Positions 1 to 8,160 are shown, numbered from the stretch's first letter. The stretch: 34,570 bases of DNA from an uncultured Lachnospiraceae bacterium (GCA_910587105.1 CAJUMB010000038.1:1-34570), one strand, 5' to 3'. Made by a program: numbers and translations. Notes: generated from the letters alone by a model not told the origin.

Positions 1-72
1 TGTGTGGACTGTATTATAAAATAGCTCTGTAATTTCTTTGCAGTCGGATATCTGGTATTCTCTGATAAGCAT
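1..72 (-). CDS. GNAT acetyltransferase, N-terminal fragment cut by window edge
   Basis: The minus strand from an ATG at 72 reads 24 codons to the window edge without a stop. The peptide begins MLIREYQISDCKEI, the usual first strand and helix of a Gcn5-related N-acetyltransferase. An AAGGAG lies a few bases upstream of the ATG. Only the N-terminus is present, so neither the acetyl-CoA binding motif nor the substrate can be judged. It is probably the next gene after the minus-strand reductase and GNAT at 375-1363, separated from them by a terminator-like hairpin. Confidence 0.6.
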   Translation of the reverse strand, partial: MLIREYQISDCKEITELFYNTVHT

Positions 73-117
73 TTTTTATCTCCTTAAATTCCCGATTTAT
101 CCTTTTCTTTAGCATAA

Positions 118-123
118 ATTATA
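118..123 (-). promoter_or_regulatory. Possible -10 box for the acetyltransferase at the left edge
   Basis: The minus strand carries a perfect TATAAT 46 bases upstream of the ATG at 72. The matching -35 region is poor (ATGACT at 15-base spacing is the best seen), so this is a weak call based on the -10 and its position. Confidence 0.3.
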
Positions 124-182
124 TCACTAGAAATAAACAGTCATTCTTTTTCAGTTATCCAATAAAAATTTATTAGATATAG

Positions 183-207
183 AAAAAGACACTATATTTC
201 AAGTGTC
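183..207 (-). terminator. Terminator-like hairpin after the reductase gene
   Basis: On the minus strand a 6-bp stem (GACACT/AGTGTC) with an 8-base loop is followed by TTTTT. It lies about 170 bases past the stop of the DHFR-like gene and before the next minus-strand gene, so it may end the GNAT-reductase transcript. The stem is short, so the call is moderate. The rest of the 73-374 gap shows only AT-rich sequence. Confidence 0.45.
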
Positions 208-374
208 GCTCTTATATAGCCTTCTATAAGTTGTTACTTAAGGTTCTTTCATTTGTTGTAATTTCGTTGTAAATTACTTTCTTTTCTCCTAATTGTTTTT
301 CCGATAGATATAGTATTTATGCAGATATTCTCGATTTTCTTTCCTCTTTTATTTTAAAAGGCGGAAACGGGAAT

Positions 375-905
375 TTATCTTCGTGTATAAATTAAATCTG
401 TCATACCATTATAGGACTGTGTATTCAGCAATCTTAATTTAATCTCATACTTTCCGTTTTCAAAAAGTCGAATGCCAGAACCTAAAAGCGTCGGGATTAC
501 AGTGATATAATAATAATCAATTAAATCTTCATTTACTAACTGTTGAATAAGATTAGCTCCACCGCATATCCAAACATCTTTTCCATTTTCCTCTTTTAAC
601 CTCTTTACTAATTCAACAGGATTTATGTTTACAAATCGAATTTGTTCAGAGGAAGTATGCTCATTATGTGTAATAACATAAGTTGTAAACTCTTTATATA
701 CCCACTCTTTGGGAGAAAGTTCAGTAACAACTTGATGATAAGTATTCCAACCCATTAAAACCGTATCAATGGTTTTTGCAAATTCAGAATAGGTATCAAT
801 ATTCCCATCATCATTTCCATGTCCATTCAACCAATCGACGCCGCCTTTACTATCTGCAATATATCCGTCAAGACTCATTGCAATAAATAAGCTTATTTTT
901 CTCAT
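375..905 (-). CDS. Dihydrofolate reductase family protein (RibD C-terminal-like)
   Basis: A 176-residue protein of the DHFR/RibD C-terminal fold, the YyaP/YwjB-like group of NADPH-dependent reductases whose substrates are mostly unknown. Visible family features are MRKISLFIAMSLDGYIAD at the N-terminus, the GVDWLNG loop, DTVLMGWNTY in the cofactor region, DVWICGGANL (the GG nucleotide-binding turn) and a C-terminal IPTLLGSGIRLF. The ATG at 905 was chosen over one 14 codons earlier because GAGGAG lies just ahead of it and the family starts there. The gene follows the GNAT at 935-1363 with a 29-base gap, so the two are probably co-transcribed. Folate reductase activity should not be assumed. Confidence 0.85.
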   Translation of the reverse strand: MRKISLFIAMSLDGYIADSKGGVDWLNGHGNDDGNIDTYSEFAKTIDTVLMGWNTYHQVVTELSPKEWVYKEFTTYVITHNEHTSSEQIRFVNINPVELVKRLKEENGKDVWICGGANLIQQLVNEDLIDYYYITVIPTLLGSGIRLFENGKYEIKLRLLNTQSYNGMTDLIYTRR

Positions 906-934
906 GTTTTTTATCTCCTCAACTCGTGAGCTGC

Positions 935-1363
935 TCATTTTTTCCAAATCATTACATATTCTTTTTGATTTGTATTATCATCAGTGCTTTCAGATTGAAT
1001 CACAAACTGTTCCCTTTGATAAAATTGTATTGCACGAGTATTCTTTTGATACACACATAAACTCATATTAGATTTAACACTTTTAGCATACGCTAACAAC
1101 TGTTTTCCAATACCATTCGATTGAACGCTTTCCTTTACAAAAATCCCTTCAATATATTCATTCGATAATCCAATAAATCCATCTATTTGCTTCGTAGCGT
1201 CATTCTCATACACATATATTTCTGCTTGTGGCAAAGCACTTCTTACCATCTCATAATTATCTGTCCAATATTCTTTTGGAATGAAGGAATGTGCTTTAAT
1301 GTTTGTATCAAGCCATATCTGCATTATATCAGTTAAATCATTTTCCTTAAATGCTCTAATCAT
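935..1363 (-). CDS. GNAT family N-acetyltransferase
   Basis: A complete 142-residue GNAT protein resembling the YjaB-type group. MIRAFKENDLTDIMQIWLDT is the N-terminal strand-helix, GFIGLSNEYIEGIFV the central beta strands, and QSNGIGKQLLAYAK the motif A pyrophosphate loop that binds acetyl-CoA. NTRAIQFYQREQF is motif B. An AAGGAG ribosome site precedes the ATG. The substrate is unknown; relatives acetylate small molecules or protein N-termini. It is upstream of the DHFR-like gene on the same strand. The leader sequences of this gene and of the partial GNAT at the left edge are alike, suggesting a local duplication. Confidence 0.85.
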   Translation of the reverse strand: MIRAFKENDLTDIMQIWLDTNIKAHSFIPKEYWTDNYEMVRSALPQAEIYVYENDATKQIDGFIGLSNEYIEGIFVKESVQSNGIGKQLLAYAKSVKSNMSLCVYQKNTRAIQFYQREQFVIQSESTDDNTNQKEYVMIWKK

Positions 1364-1620
1364 AACAATTTATCTCCTTAAATACCGATTTGTCCAATGG
1401 CTATATTCTAGCACATCTACATGTTTATTTCATTCAATATTTAGGTCACATTAAAAAGTTTTCAAATTTACTTGTATTTCACTCTCTCCAGTCTGCGATT
1501 AGTGAGAGGGTAATATTTCTGAAAAATTTCCAATTACTAAAATCAAAGATTTCCCCTTTCTCCGTACCTTGAAAATTTCATATCCTGCCCAGATTGATAC
1601 CCGGCATTGAGTGTGCATCT

Positions 1621-1801
1621 TAGAGCGTGTTTGAAAATTCATTCACGCCACCCATACGCCCCACTTTGCGTCAGATCTGCCCCTTATTCGGTTGCTGTAG
1701 CCCGCTACAGCGCCCTCATGCGGAACAAATCTCCCATATCATACCCTTGGGTACAAACTGTGACGCACGGTTGACATAAAGCAATTTTCAAACACGCTCT
1801 A
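1621..1801. mobile_element. TA-flanked miniature inverted-repeat element, long copy
   Basis: A 177-bp element (1623-1799) begins and ends with a perfect 17-bp inverted repeat, GAGCGTGTTTGAAAATT, and is flanked by TA on both sides. It has no coding capacity. Inside is a small perfect hairpin, GCTGTAG-CCCG-CTACAGC. A shorter 123-bp copy at 16825-16947 shares both ends but lacks about 54 internal bases. TA flanks are typical of elements moved by IS630/Tc1-mariner-type transposases. An IS630-like transposase scrap lies at 17339-17485, but no link between the two is shown. Confidence 0.8.
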
Positions 1802-2017
1802 GCGTGCCCTGCCGGAAAAAACGTCTCGGAACAGAGAAACCGGGACAGGGGAAGATGAGATCGTGACGGCATTGGATTATACAGTAGAAACTGACAGCGG
1901 CTTTGACATTGGAAAAGCCGGGGCTTACAGGGCTGTCTATTTTGTGGAGCCGCCAGCCCTGCGAATGGGAGCGGCGATGCATTTTCAGGTACAAATGACA
2001 CCGGCAGGGCGCTTGCG

Positions 2018-2546
2018 ATGGAGCGTTTTGATTTTGCAGCACTTTGTGATATGCATCATTATATTTTTCAGGATATTTATGAATGGGCGGGAAAAATCAG
2101 AGCCAGCGTTAGGAGGTATTTCAATCGAGTATTCTGATTGTTTGGACATTATAAAGGATGCTGCATATGTCTTAGATAGAATGAACCGCTACACTTGGGA
2201 AAAGGCATCTCTTGATGAAGCAGCAGAAATATTTTTGAAATATTTAGCTGAGCTTTGGAAAGTACATCCATATCGGGAGGACAGCACGCGCATGGTAATT
2301 ACATTTTGCAGCCAATTTATAGAGAGCAAAGGATTTTATGTAGATAGTGATTTATTCAAAGATCATGCACAATATATGAGGACTGCTTTGGTTGCGGCAA
2401 GCGCATTGTTTTCAGATTTAGGAGATAAACGAAAACAGGAGTATTTAGAGAAGATAGTTTTGGATGCTTTGGAAAGCGGTCAGGAAATGAAACAAAGGGT
2501 TTCAGATATTATGAAAAGAGTATCTTATGTGGTTGGCAGAAAATAA
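2018..2546 (+). pseudogene. Fic-domain AMPylase gene, frameshifted
   Basis: Fic proteins transfer AMP from ATP to target proteins. The N-terminal half of the domain is read in one frame from the ATG at 2018 (ERFDFAALCDMHHYIFQDIY, then EWAGKIR). The C-terminal half continues in a different frame from about 2090 (KSEPALGGISIEYSD). The join lacks the expected TVNIE-like residues, as if a short stretch dropped out. The catalytic motif is HPYREDSTR instead of HPFx[D/E]GNGR or the HPFREGNTR variant, so the glycine and asparagine that hold the nucleotide phosphates are gone. The tail (DSDLFKDHAQYMRTALVAAS) is typical of the family. An open frame runs in from 1863, but residues before the Fic part are not recognised. 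No antitoxin is seen. Confidence 0.7.
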
Positions 2547-2570
2547 AAATGGAGCCCTAAGACGTGCAGC

Positions 2571-3336
2571 CTTCGGATGACTGTGATAAGATCCCTGCTA
2601 TCTTATGCATCAGAAGAATGCATAGACAGTATGCCTCTTTCTGCTTCAAGTAAGACCATACAAAGTCTGAGTACTCCGGCTGGGGAGATCGAATATTTCG
2701 AGGATTACCAGATGAAGGCAATCCTTAACGCACCCAGTATAGAAAAACAGTCTGAATGCCGGAATAAGATGCTGCTGATTCTCGGCTATGATGCCGCCAT
2801 GCGGATTGGGGAGATGACAAAACTAAAAGTTGGAAGCCTGTTTCTTGATGCGGAAAAGCCTTATATCAGGATACCTGGGAAAGGGGAAAAATACCGCAGT
2901 GTCCCCCTGATGGAAAAAATGTCCAGCATCTGCGCAGGTATATCAGGGAATTCCATGGTGATATCCCAGATATGGAAGCACCTTTATTTTATTCTGTTAC
3001 CCATGGCGGATACACGGTCTCTCTGATGACTGCATACAGAAAGTATTGAAAAAATATACAGAAAAATGCAGGAATGAAGGTATCGACATGCCATCATCAG
3101 TACATTTTCATATGGTACGGAAAACGCGTGCTATGAGCCTGTATCAGGAGGGCTGCCCTTTATCCTATATCCAGCAGACGCTTGGGCATGAAAATATTTC
3201 TACTACATCTGGTTTCTATGCTTTTGTGACACTGGATACCCTTTCCAAGGCGATTGAAAAGGCAAATCCGAGTGGAGAGAATGCGGAGAAAAACTGGAAG
3301 AGAAAGGATATAGCAAAATTCTTATATCGCTTATAA
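2571..3336 (+). pseudogene. Tyrosine recombinase (XerC/D-like integrase), truncated and frameshifted
   Basis: Remains of a phage-type integrase. Frame 1 (2577-2920) holds the end of the core-binding domain and the first catalytic arginine (AAMRIGEMTKL), then IPGKGEKYRSVPL. Frame 2 (about 2918-3025) continues with NVQHLRRYIREFHGDIPDME. Frame 3 (3025-3336) carries the HxxR box (FHMVRKTRAMSL), LGHENISTTSGFYA and the tyrosine nucleophile. Both shifts fit loss of a single base, the first in a run of six A at 2914-2919. The N-terminal arm-binding and most of the SAM-like domain are missing, because the reading frame is closed by the Fic stop at 2544. The gene cannot make an active enzyme and marks a former mobile element. 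Confidence 0.75.
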
Positions 3337-3436
3337 ACTTACACAGTTTACTTGACAAACCCAAATTTATTCTGAAATAAAGGAGCCCTTGTGGATGGCT
3401 GAAAATATCATTTGCAGGGGTTTTCTGCACTTGCAG

Positions 3437-3471
3437 AGAGATACCCAATATTACCATTGAATATCTCTCTT
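3437..3471. repeat. Small palindromic repeat, copy A
   Basis: Thirty-five bases that form an imperfect stem (AGAGATA...TATCTCT with an inner CAATA/CATTG pair). A nearly identical copy lies at 5377-5413, so the pair flanks the chemoreceptor gene. This copy has no T-run on either strand, so it is a poor terminator even though it lies just past the chemoreceptor stop. Confidence 0.55.
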
Positions 3472-3523
3472 CCCGAAACAGCCACAATATCAGCTTCTTT
3501 ATTTACATAACCCAAAGGGCAGC

Positions 3524-5230
3524 TTAAAGCCCACTGGAACCGCCTTTAAGCTTAAACCTATTCACAAGGTTCTTCATCATCTGGGACTGGCTGGACAGTT
3601 CTTCGCTTGCAGCCGCGCTCTCCTGGGCAGTGGCCGAGTTTGTCTGTACCACACTGGAAATCTGGTCAATCCCCAGGGTGACCTGGGAGATGGAATGGGC
3701 CTGAGCGCTGCTGGCCTCTGAAATCTGTCCGATAATGGCTGTCATTTCGTTTACGCCATTTACTACCTGATACAAGGACTGGGCTGTCTCATCGGCAATC
3801 CGGGTTCCGTTCTCCACTGCCTTTAATGAATTTTCAATCAGAGCAGAGGTGTTTTTTGAGGACTCTGCGCTTTTGCTTGCCAGACTGCGGACTTCATCGG
3901 CCACTACGGCAAACCCTTTTCCAGCAGTGCCTGCCCGGGCTGCTTCCACGGCAGCGTTAAGGGCGAGAATATTGGTCTGGAAAGCAATATCTTCAATTGT
4001 CTTAATGATTTTACTGATCTCATTGGAACAGTGGGTGATATCCTCCATTGCCTGTATCATCAGCTGCATTTTTTCGTTGCTCACATTCATCTCCGTGCTG
4101 ATGGTACCCGCCTTTGCGTTGGCTTGCTGTGCATTATCTGCATTTTGCTTCACTTTGCTGGAAATTTCATTAATGGTGGCAGCAAGCTCCTCCACGGAGC
4201 TCGCCTGCTCAGCTGTTCCCTGGGAAAGAGCCTGGGCACCGCTTGAGACCTGTTCGGAGCCGCTTGCAACCTGGGCAGAACTTTGGTTGATCTGCAGCAT
4301 GGTGTCGTTAAGTTTGTCCCCAATGCCCCGGAAGGAGACAAGCAGGGGGTGGAAGCCTCCTGTATATTCTTCTTCACAGACAGAATCCACCGTAAAGTCT
4401 CCGGCAGCCATTTTGGCCAGGAATTTATTCTCATCGTCAATAATAACCTGAAGTTTATGGATCAGCCTTCGTACCTGATCCGCCAGTACCCCCAGTTCGT
4501 CCTCAGACGTATAGGAAATTTCCACATCCAAATCACCCTCTGCCATTCTTATGGCAGCGCTCTCGATTTCGGAAATAGGAGTCTTAATCAGGCGTATGAT
4601 CACAATCGAGAAGAAAACTCCCACCAGGATGACGGCAATAATCACTGCTGCCATAAGAATGGTGGCCGTCCGGTAGAGGAAAAGGCTTTCTTCTGTTGCA
4701 GCGTCACTGCCTTTTGTATTGTAGACAATGATATCATTGAAGGCACTGTTTAAAGAATTGTAAAGGTCTACACATTCGCCTTCCAGGATGGCCCGGGCCT
4801 CATCAGGGCGTCCCTGTTTGGCTAATGCCATCATCTCCTCATCGGTTTCTCTGTACTGAGTCCAGAAATTCATAGCATTATCATAAAAACTTCTTTCTTC
4901 TTCGTCAATTAATCCTCCATATGTGGCTAAGAGGATATCCATCTCTTCTTTTTCCTTTTGAAGGTACTGCAGGCTGGACGCCTGTACATCATCAGAAATT
5001 GCGGTAAGATAACCTAATTCATTCAGGCGGATATTGGAAATAGTGGTGGTCAAATCCCTTGCGGTATTAATACTGGGAAGCCAGCTTGTGGAAATATCAC
5101 TTGTCATGTCATTCATCCGGCCCATCAGGCTGAATGACATGCCGCCAATTACAAGCATGCCAATCAGGGCAACTCCTATGAGGATATAAAGTTTAAATCT
5201 GATTTTTAAATTTCGTATGTAGTGGATCAT
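3524..5230 (-). CDS. Methyl-accepting chemotaxis protein
   Basis: A complete 568-residue transmembrane chemoreceptor that would signal to CheW/CheA and bias flagellar rotation. TM1 is about residues 13-35. Residues 36-187 are an extracellular four-helix-bundle sensor (4HB_MCP-like) of unknown ligand. TM2 is 188-212, HAMP about 213-266 (PISEIESAAIRMAEGDLDVE). The cytoplasmic coiled-coil follows, with the highly conserved hairpin tip IAFQTNILALNAAVEAARAG at 415-434. There is no C-terminal CheR-tethering pentapeptide. The ATG at 5230 is preceded by GGGAGG; an upstream in-frame start lacks a ribosome site and would add 23 non-family residues. No che genes are near, so it is a stand-alone receptor. 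Confidence 0.95.
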   Translation of the reverse strand: MIHYIRNLKIRFKLYILIGVALIGMLVIGGMSFSLMGRMNDMTSDISTSWLPSINTARDLTTTISNIRLNELGYLTAISDDVQASSLQYLQKEKEEMDILLATYGGLIDEEERSFYDNAMNFWTQYRETDEEMMALAKQGRPDEARAILEGECVDLYNSLNSAFNDIIVYNTKGSDAATEESLFLYRTATILMAAVIIAVILVGVFFSIVIIRLIKTPISEIESAAIRMAEGDLDVEISYTSEDELGVLADQVRRLIHKLQVIIDDENKFLAKMAAGDFTVDSVCEEEYTGGFHPLLVSFRGIGDKLNDTMLQINQSSAQVASGSEQVSSGAQALSQGTAEQASSVEELAATINEISSKVKQNADNAQQANAKAGTISTEMNVSNEKMQLMIQAMEDITHCSNEISKIIKTIEDIAFQTNILALNAAVEAARAGTAGKGFAVVADEVRSLASKSAESSKNTSALIENSLKAVENGTRIADETAQSLYQVVNGVNEMTAIIGQISEASSAQAHSISQVTLGIDQISSVVQTNSATAQESAAASEELSSQSQMMKNLVNRFKLKGGSSGL

Positions 5231-5369
5231 GTATTCAGCCTCCCTTTTATGTTCTGACGACCATAATTGACAATTGTAAAAATAATTGCTAAATTGCAAT
5301 TTTCCATATCGCCTAATTTCTGCACAGCATTTTTATAATATATCGGCATATTTTGTCTGTTAGATAAGT

Positions 5370-5413
5370 AAAAAAAAGAGATACCCAATATTTTACTATT
5401 GAATATCTCTCTT
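5370..5413 (-). terminator. Terminator of the diguanylate cyclase gene; palindromic repeat copy B
   Basis: Read on the minus strand, the stem TATTG/CAATA plus GAGATA/TATCTC closes and is followed by eight T residues. It lies 45 bases past the stop of the diguanylate cyclase gene. The stem sequence is a second copy of the repeat at 3437-3471. Confidence 0.65.
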
Positions 5414-5450
5414 ATTACCAGTCGGATAGTTTGATCCCTTTGGCTCCAAG

Positions 5451-5460
5451 ACACGCTCTA
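5451..5460. repeat. Possible half-end of the miniature inverted-repeat element
   Basis: The bases ACACGCTCTAGCG at 5451-5463 match the right end plus flank of the long miniature element (1791-1803). No partner end is present nearby. The TAG stop of the diguanylate cyclase gene falls inside the match, so a partial element may have formed the present end of that protein. The match is only 13 bases, so this is tentative. Confidence 0.3.
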
Positions 5461-6900
5461 GCGCATTTTCCGCCGGTCACCCTGGCTCATATAATACTGT
5501 CGTTTATCTTCATACATTTTCTGCTCAGCTTCTTTAACCACATCGGTGACCGCAGCGGTCTTTTTGCCGGAGGCTGTGCCCACTGACACATGATAACCGG
5601 CTTTGGCAACCCGCTCCTTTGCCTCTTGTGCCTTTATTTCCGTTGTGCTTTCATCTGCCTCAGTAAAGACCAGAAACTCATCTCCACCAATACGATACAC
5701 AGTTCCCTCGCAGAAGGTTTCCACCAGAGTGTCTGCCACCGACCTCAGCATTTTGTCTCCTGCAAGGTGTCCCTGGCTGTTGTTCAGTTCGTGGAGGCCG
5801 TTTGCATCTGCGTAAACGCAGGAAAGACAGTCCAGGCGGTCTGCGGCGTATTGTTTTAATACCTGTTCGTAGGCGTTTCTGTTTTTGAGATTTGTGAGCA
5901 GGTCTGTTGTTGCGATTCTTTCTTTTTGTTGAAGTTCTTTCCGTGTGCGGAGGATATCCCACCACACATATGCCAGCAGCAAGATACCTTCAAAGGCCCC
6001 CAGACACAGCAGGACTTTCTTAATATAAGATGCTTCTTGGAGAACCGTGCTTTCCGGAAAGGTGAGCATGACAAACCAGTCATTAATGCCCACAGGTTCG
6101 TAAGCCGTATATAAATAATCGTTCATACTTTTAGAGAAATAGGCGGTCAGCCCGCCTCTGCCTTCGGAAAAGTCCTGCATAAGCTGTTCTTTGCTGTAAC
6201 CCTTTTTGATCTTTTGCCCTTGCAGGGCATGGAGATTTTCTGGTCCGCTGTGCAGAGTATCCATAATAAAATCCATATTCTGTGTGTCAACGATAAAAAG
6301 ACCAGAAGTTCCGTCAAAGGTATCTGCTTCAATAAGCTCTGATATCTCTTTGAGTTCTATCTCCCCAAATAATATCCCCTCAGTTTTGCCCTCCCTTACA
6401 ATGGGAACATTGAAAAACAAGGCGGAATCGTAAGTGTTAAAGTTGTCCTGTTCAATATTTGTAATAAAAGCTCCTTTTTCTGCCAATGCATCAAAAGTAA
6501 TCCCATTTATGGGAGAGGCAAAGGTTCCGTCCTGCTGGAGGATCTGGTTATCTGGAAGGACGATGCCCAGCCGGGATACCATATCTGTATTCCCATAGGC
6601 CCCTAGAATCTTCTTTGCCCGCACAGAATCCGGCCGTCCTGTCTGCTGGATAATGTCCGCCAGTATTTCCAGGTGTTTCTGGATAGAAGAAACCTGCCGG
6701 TAGATCTCTCTTTTTGCTGTCTGTGTTTCCTGTTGCAGATTCTGAAGGCACAGGTCCACAGAATAAGAGCGCAGCAGCCAGAAAGCAGCCAGAAATCCGA
6801 TTGCAATCAGCACCTTAAGGCCTGTCGCAGCCAGGATATTTTCCGATTTCTGTTGAAATGGTTTTTGCAGTATAGTTTGAGCTTCTTTCTTTAAACCCAT
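5458..6900 (-). CDS. Membrane diguanylate cyclase with extracytoplasmic CACHE-like sensor
   Basis: A 480-residue protein that would make cyclic di-GMP from two GTP. TM1 is about residues 28-46. Residues about 60-290 look like a double-CACHE extracytoplasmic sensor (SPINGITFDALAEKGAF, NVPIVREGKTEGILFGEIEL). TM2 is about 299-318. The GGDEF domain follows, starting at TTDLLTNLKNRNAYE, with an intact GGDEF active site at 405-409 inside RIGGDEF. The residues ahead of it show no RxxD inhibitory site, so product feedback may be absent. An AGGGAG precedes the ATG. It lies 46 bases downstream of the lipoprotein gene and is probably co-transcribed, so the lipoprotein may be its partner or client outside the membrane. 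Confidence 0.93.
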   Translation of the reverse strand: MGLKKEAQTILQKPFQQKSENILAATGLKVLIAIGFLAAFWLLRSYSVDLCLQNLQQETQTAKREIYRQVSSIQKHLEILADIIQQTGRPDSVRAKKILGAYGNTDMVSRLGIVLPDNQILQQDGTFASPINGITFDALAEKGAFITNIEQDNFNTYDSALFFNVPIVREGKTEGILFGEIELKEISELIEADTFDGTSGLFIVDTQNMDFIMDTLHSGPENLHALQGQKIKKGYSKEQLMQDFSEGRGGLTAYFSKSMNDYLYTAYEPVGINDWFVMLTFPESTVLQEASYIKKVLLCLGAFEGILLLAYVWWDILRTRKELQQKERIATTDLLTNLKNRNAYEQVLKQYAADRLDCLSCVYADANGLHELNNSQGHLAGDKMLRSVADTLVETFCEGTVYRIGGDEFLVFTEADESTTEIKAQEAKERVAKAGYHVSVGTASGKKTAAVTDVVKEAEQKMYEDKRQYYMSQGDRRKMR

Positions 6901-6946
6901 CTTTCAGGTCTCCCTTAATTATGATCAGTTTTTCTTATTCAGTTTT

Positions 6947-8047
6947 CTACTGGCCTGCAGAGTAAATATTACCGTTTTCATCACTCCACTGTCCAGCGCC
7001 CTCTGCATAATAACCAATGCCTTGGCTGTCGTGCCAGTTTCCATCTGGACCCTGAGAAATATCCACGCTGCCGCTGCCGTCTGAGCGGTATAATACCATG
7101 CTGTTTTCACTGTTCTCAGTATCTGGGCTGTCTTGTGTGGTCAAATCGAAAGAGTATGTATTGCCGTTGGCATCCTGCCATTGGCCTGCCCCTGCCGCAT
7201 AGTAATTCATGCCAGAGTCGTCCGCCCATTCTCCATTGGTCAATTCGTAAATCCGTACCTGAGTGTCAGTATTGTATAGCATAATAGACTGACCAGTTCT
7301 TGCGGTTTCCTGCTGGGTATCCGCACCAGCCGGTGAGCTGGATATTTCCGGATTCTGTACCTGATCAGCCGGCTCTGCTGCGGGTGACGCGGTAATAACA
7401 GGGGTTACTTTGCTTGCTGGGTGGTCTTCATGGAGAACCTGAAGAGAAACCACACTTTTCTGCAGGCTTTCCAGTAATGCCTGGTCACTCTTTTCGGCCA
7501 GGGCTGTTACATCATACAGCTCATCTGTATGCAGAATCAAATACCCAGTGACATAGGGATGCATCCCCTCTTTGGAATTTTTAACCGTATATGTGACGGT
7601 TTTCAGGCTGTCTGTCCCAATGTCTGTCAGGTCATATTGTTCCACTTCCATGGCTGAAGTGTCATCGCCCATATCGGCCAGATAATCCAGAACAGTTTCT
7701 TTTGACAGAGGAAGCCGTATGCCGGAAATTTCTGTATTTCGTGTTATCGTAATACTCCCCTTACCTGAACTGCCAAAGACATATTTTCCCTCTGTGTTTT
7801 CCATAACCATCCATGTGTCATCCGGAAGGCTGATCTGGATATTGCCGTCTGTAGATGTTACGGAGATACAAGGCTTCTGCATGGGAACCGGTGTTGCTGG
7901 GGAAGTCTTGTTTTCCGCTGAGGCCGGAGTGGGTGTTTCTGTTGGTATCTGTATTTCCTCAACTTTCTTGCGGCATCCGGCGGACAGGAAAATTACAGAG
8001 AGGGATACGGCTATCCCTAATGCGATTTGCTGTGTACATATTCTCAT
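6947..8047 (-). CDS. Lipoprotein with two C-terminal Gly/Trp/Tyr repeats
   Basis: A 366-residue exported protein. A short basic start and a hydrophobic helix end in the lipobox LSAGC, so it should be lipid-anchored on the outer face of the membrane. A Thr/Pro/Ser-rich spacer follows, then a folded region (about residues 60-220) that is not recognised, a second Pro/Ala/Thr-rich linker, and two repeats of about 45 residues. Each repeat has a GxWxDxxG segment followed by YYAxGAGQWxDxNGNxYS. The repeats suggest ligand or wall binding. The ATG at 8047 follows AAAGGAG; an earlier ATG at 8080 lacks a ribosome site. It is probably the first gene of an operon with the diguanylate cyclase. Confidence 0.8.
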   Translation of the reverse strand: MRICTQQIALGIAVSLSVIFLSAGCRKKVEEIQIPTETPTPASAENKTSPATPVPMQKPCISVTSTDGNIQISLPDDTWMVMENTEGKYVFGSSGKGSITITRNTEISGIRLPLSKETVLDYLADMGDDTSAMEVEQYDLTDIGTDSLKTVTYTVKNSKEGMHPYVTGYLILHTDELYDVTALAEKSDQALLESLQKSVVSLQVLHEDHPASKVTPVITASPAAEPADQVQNPEISSSPAGADTQQETARTGQSIMLYNTDTQVRIYELTNGEWADDSGMNYYAAGAGQWQDANGNTYSFDLTTQDSPDTENSENSMVLYRSDGSGSVDISQGPDGNWHDSQGIGYYAEGAGQWSDENGNIYSAGQ

Positions 8048-8125
8048 CTGTCGATGCTCCTTTCTTAACTTTTCACGCAAAAGAATAGATGTTCCCTTCG
8101 ATTCTCATATTCTGCGCGGACAATG

Positions 8126-8160
8126 AAAAGCGTGTCCGATGACAAATTATCGGACACGCT
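8126..8160 (-). terminator. Terminator after the DUF3786 gene
   Basis: A perfect 12-bp stem (AGCGTGTCCGAT/ATCGGACACGCT) with an 8-base loop, followed on the minus strand by TTTT. It sits about 80 bases past the DUF3786 stop and upstream of the lipoprotein start, so it separates the two transcription units. The T-run is short. Confidence 0.65.

Noticed and set aside
1390..1572. A 60-codon plus-strand frame between the acetyltransferase and the miniature element
   Set aside because: No ribosome site and no family-like sequence; AT-rich intergenic composition explains it.
1705..2042. Two minus-strand frames across the miniature element and Fic pseudogene
   Set aside because: Low-complexity translations, no ribosome sites, and antisense to better-supported sequence.
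3849..4753. Long plus-strand frames inside the chemoreceptor gene
   Set aside because: They are antisense to a highly conserved MCP signalling domain and have no start signals or motifs.
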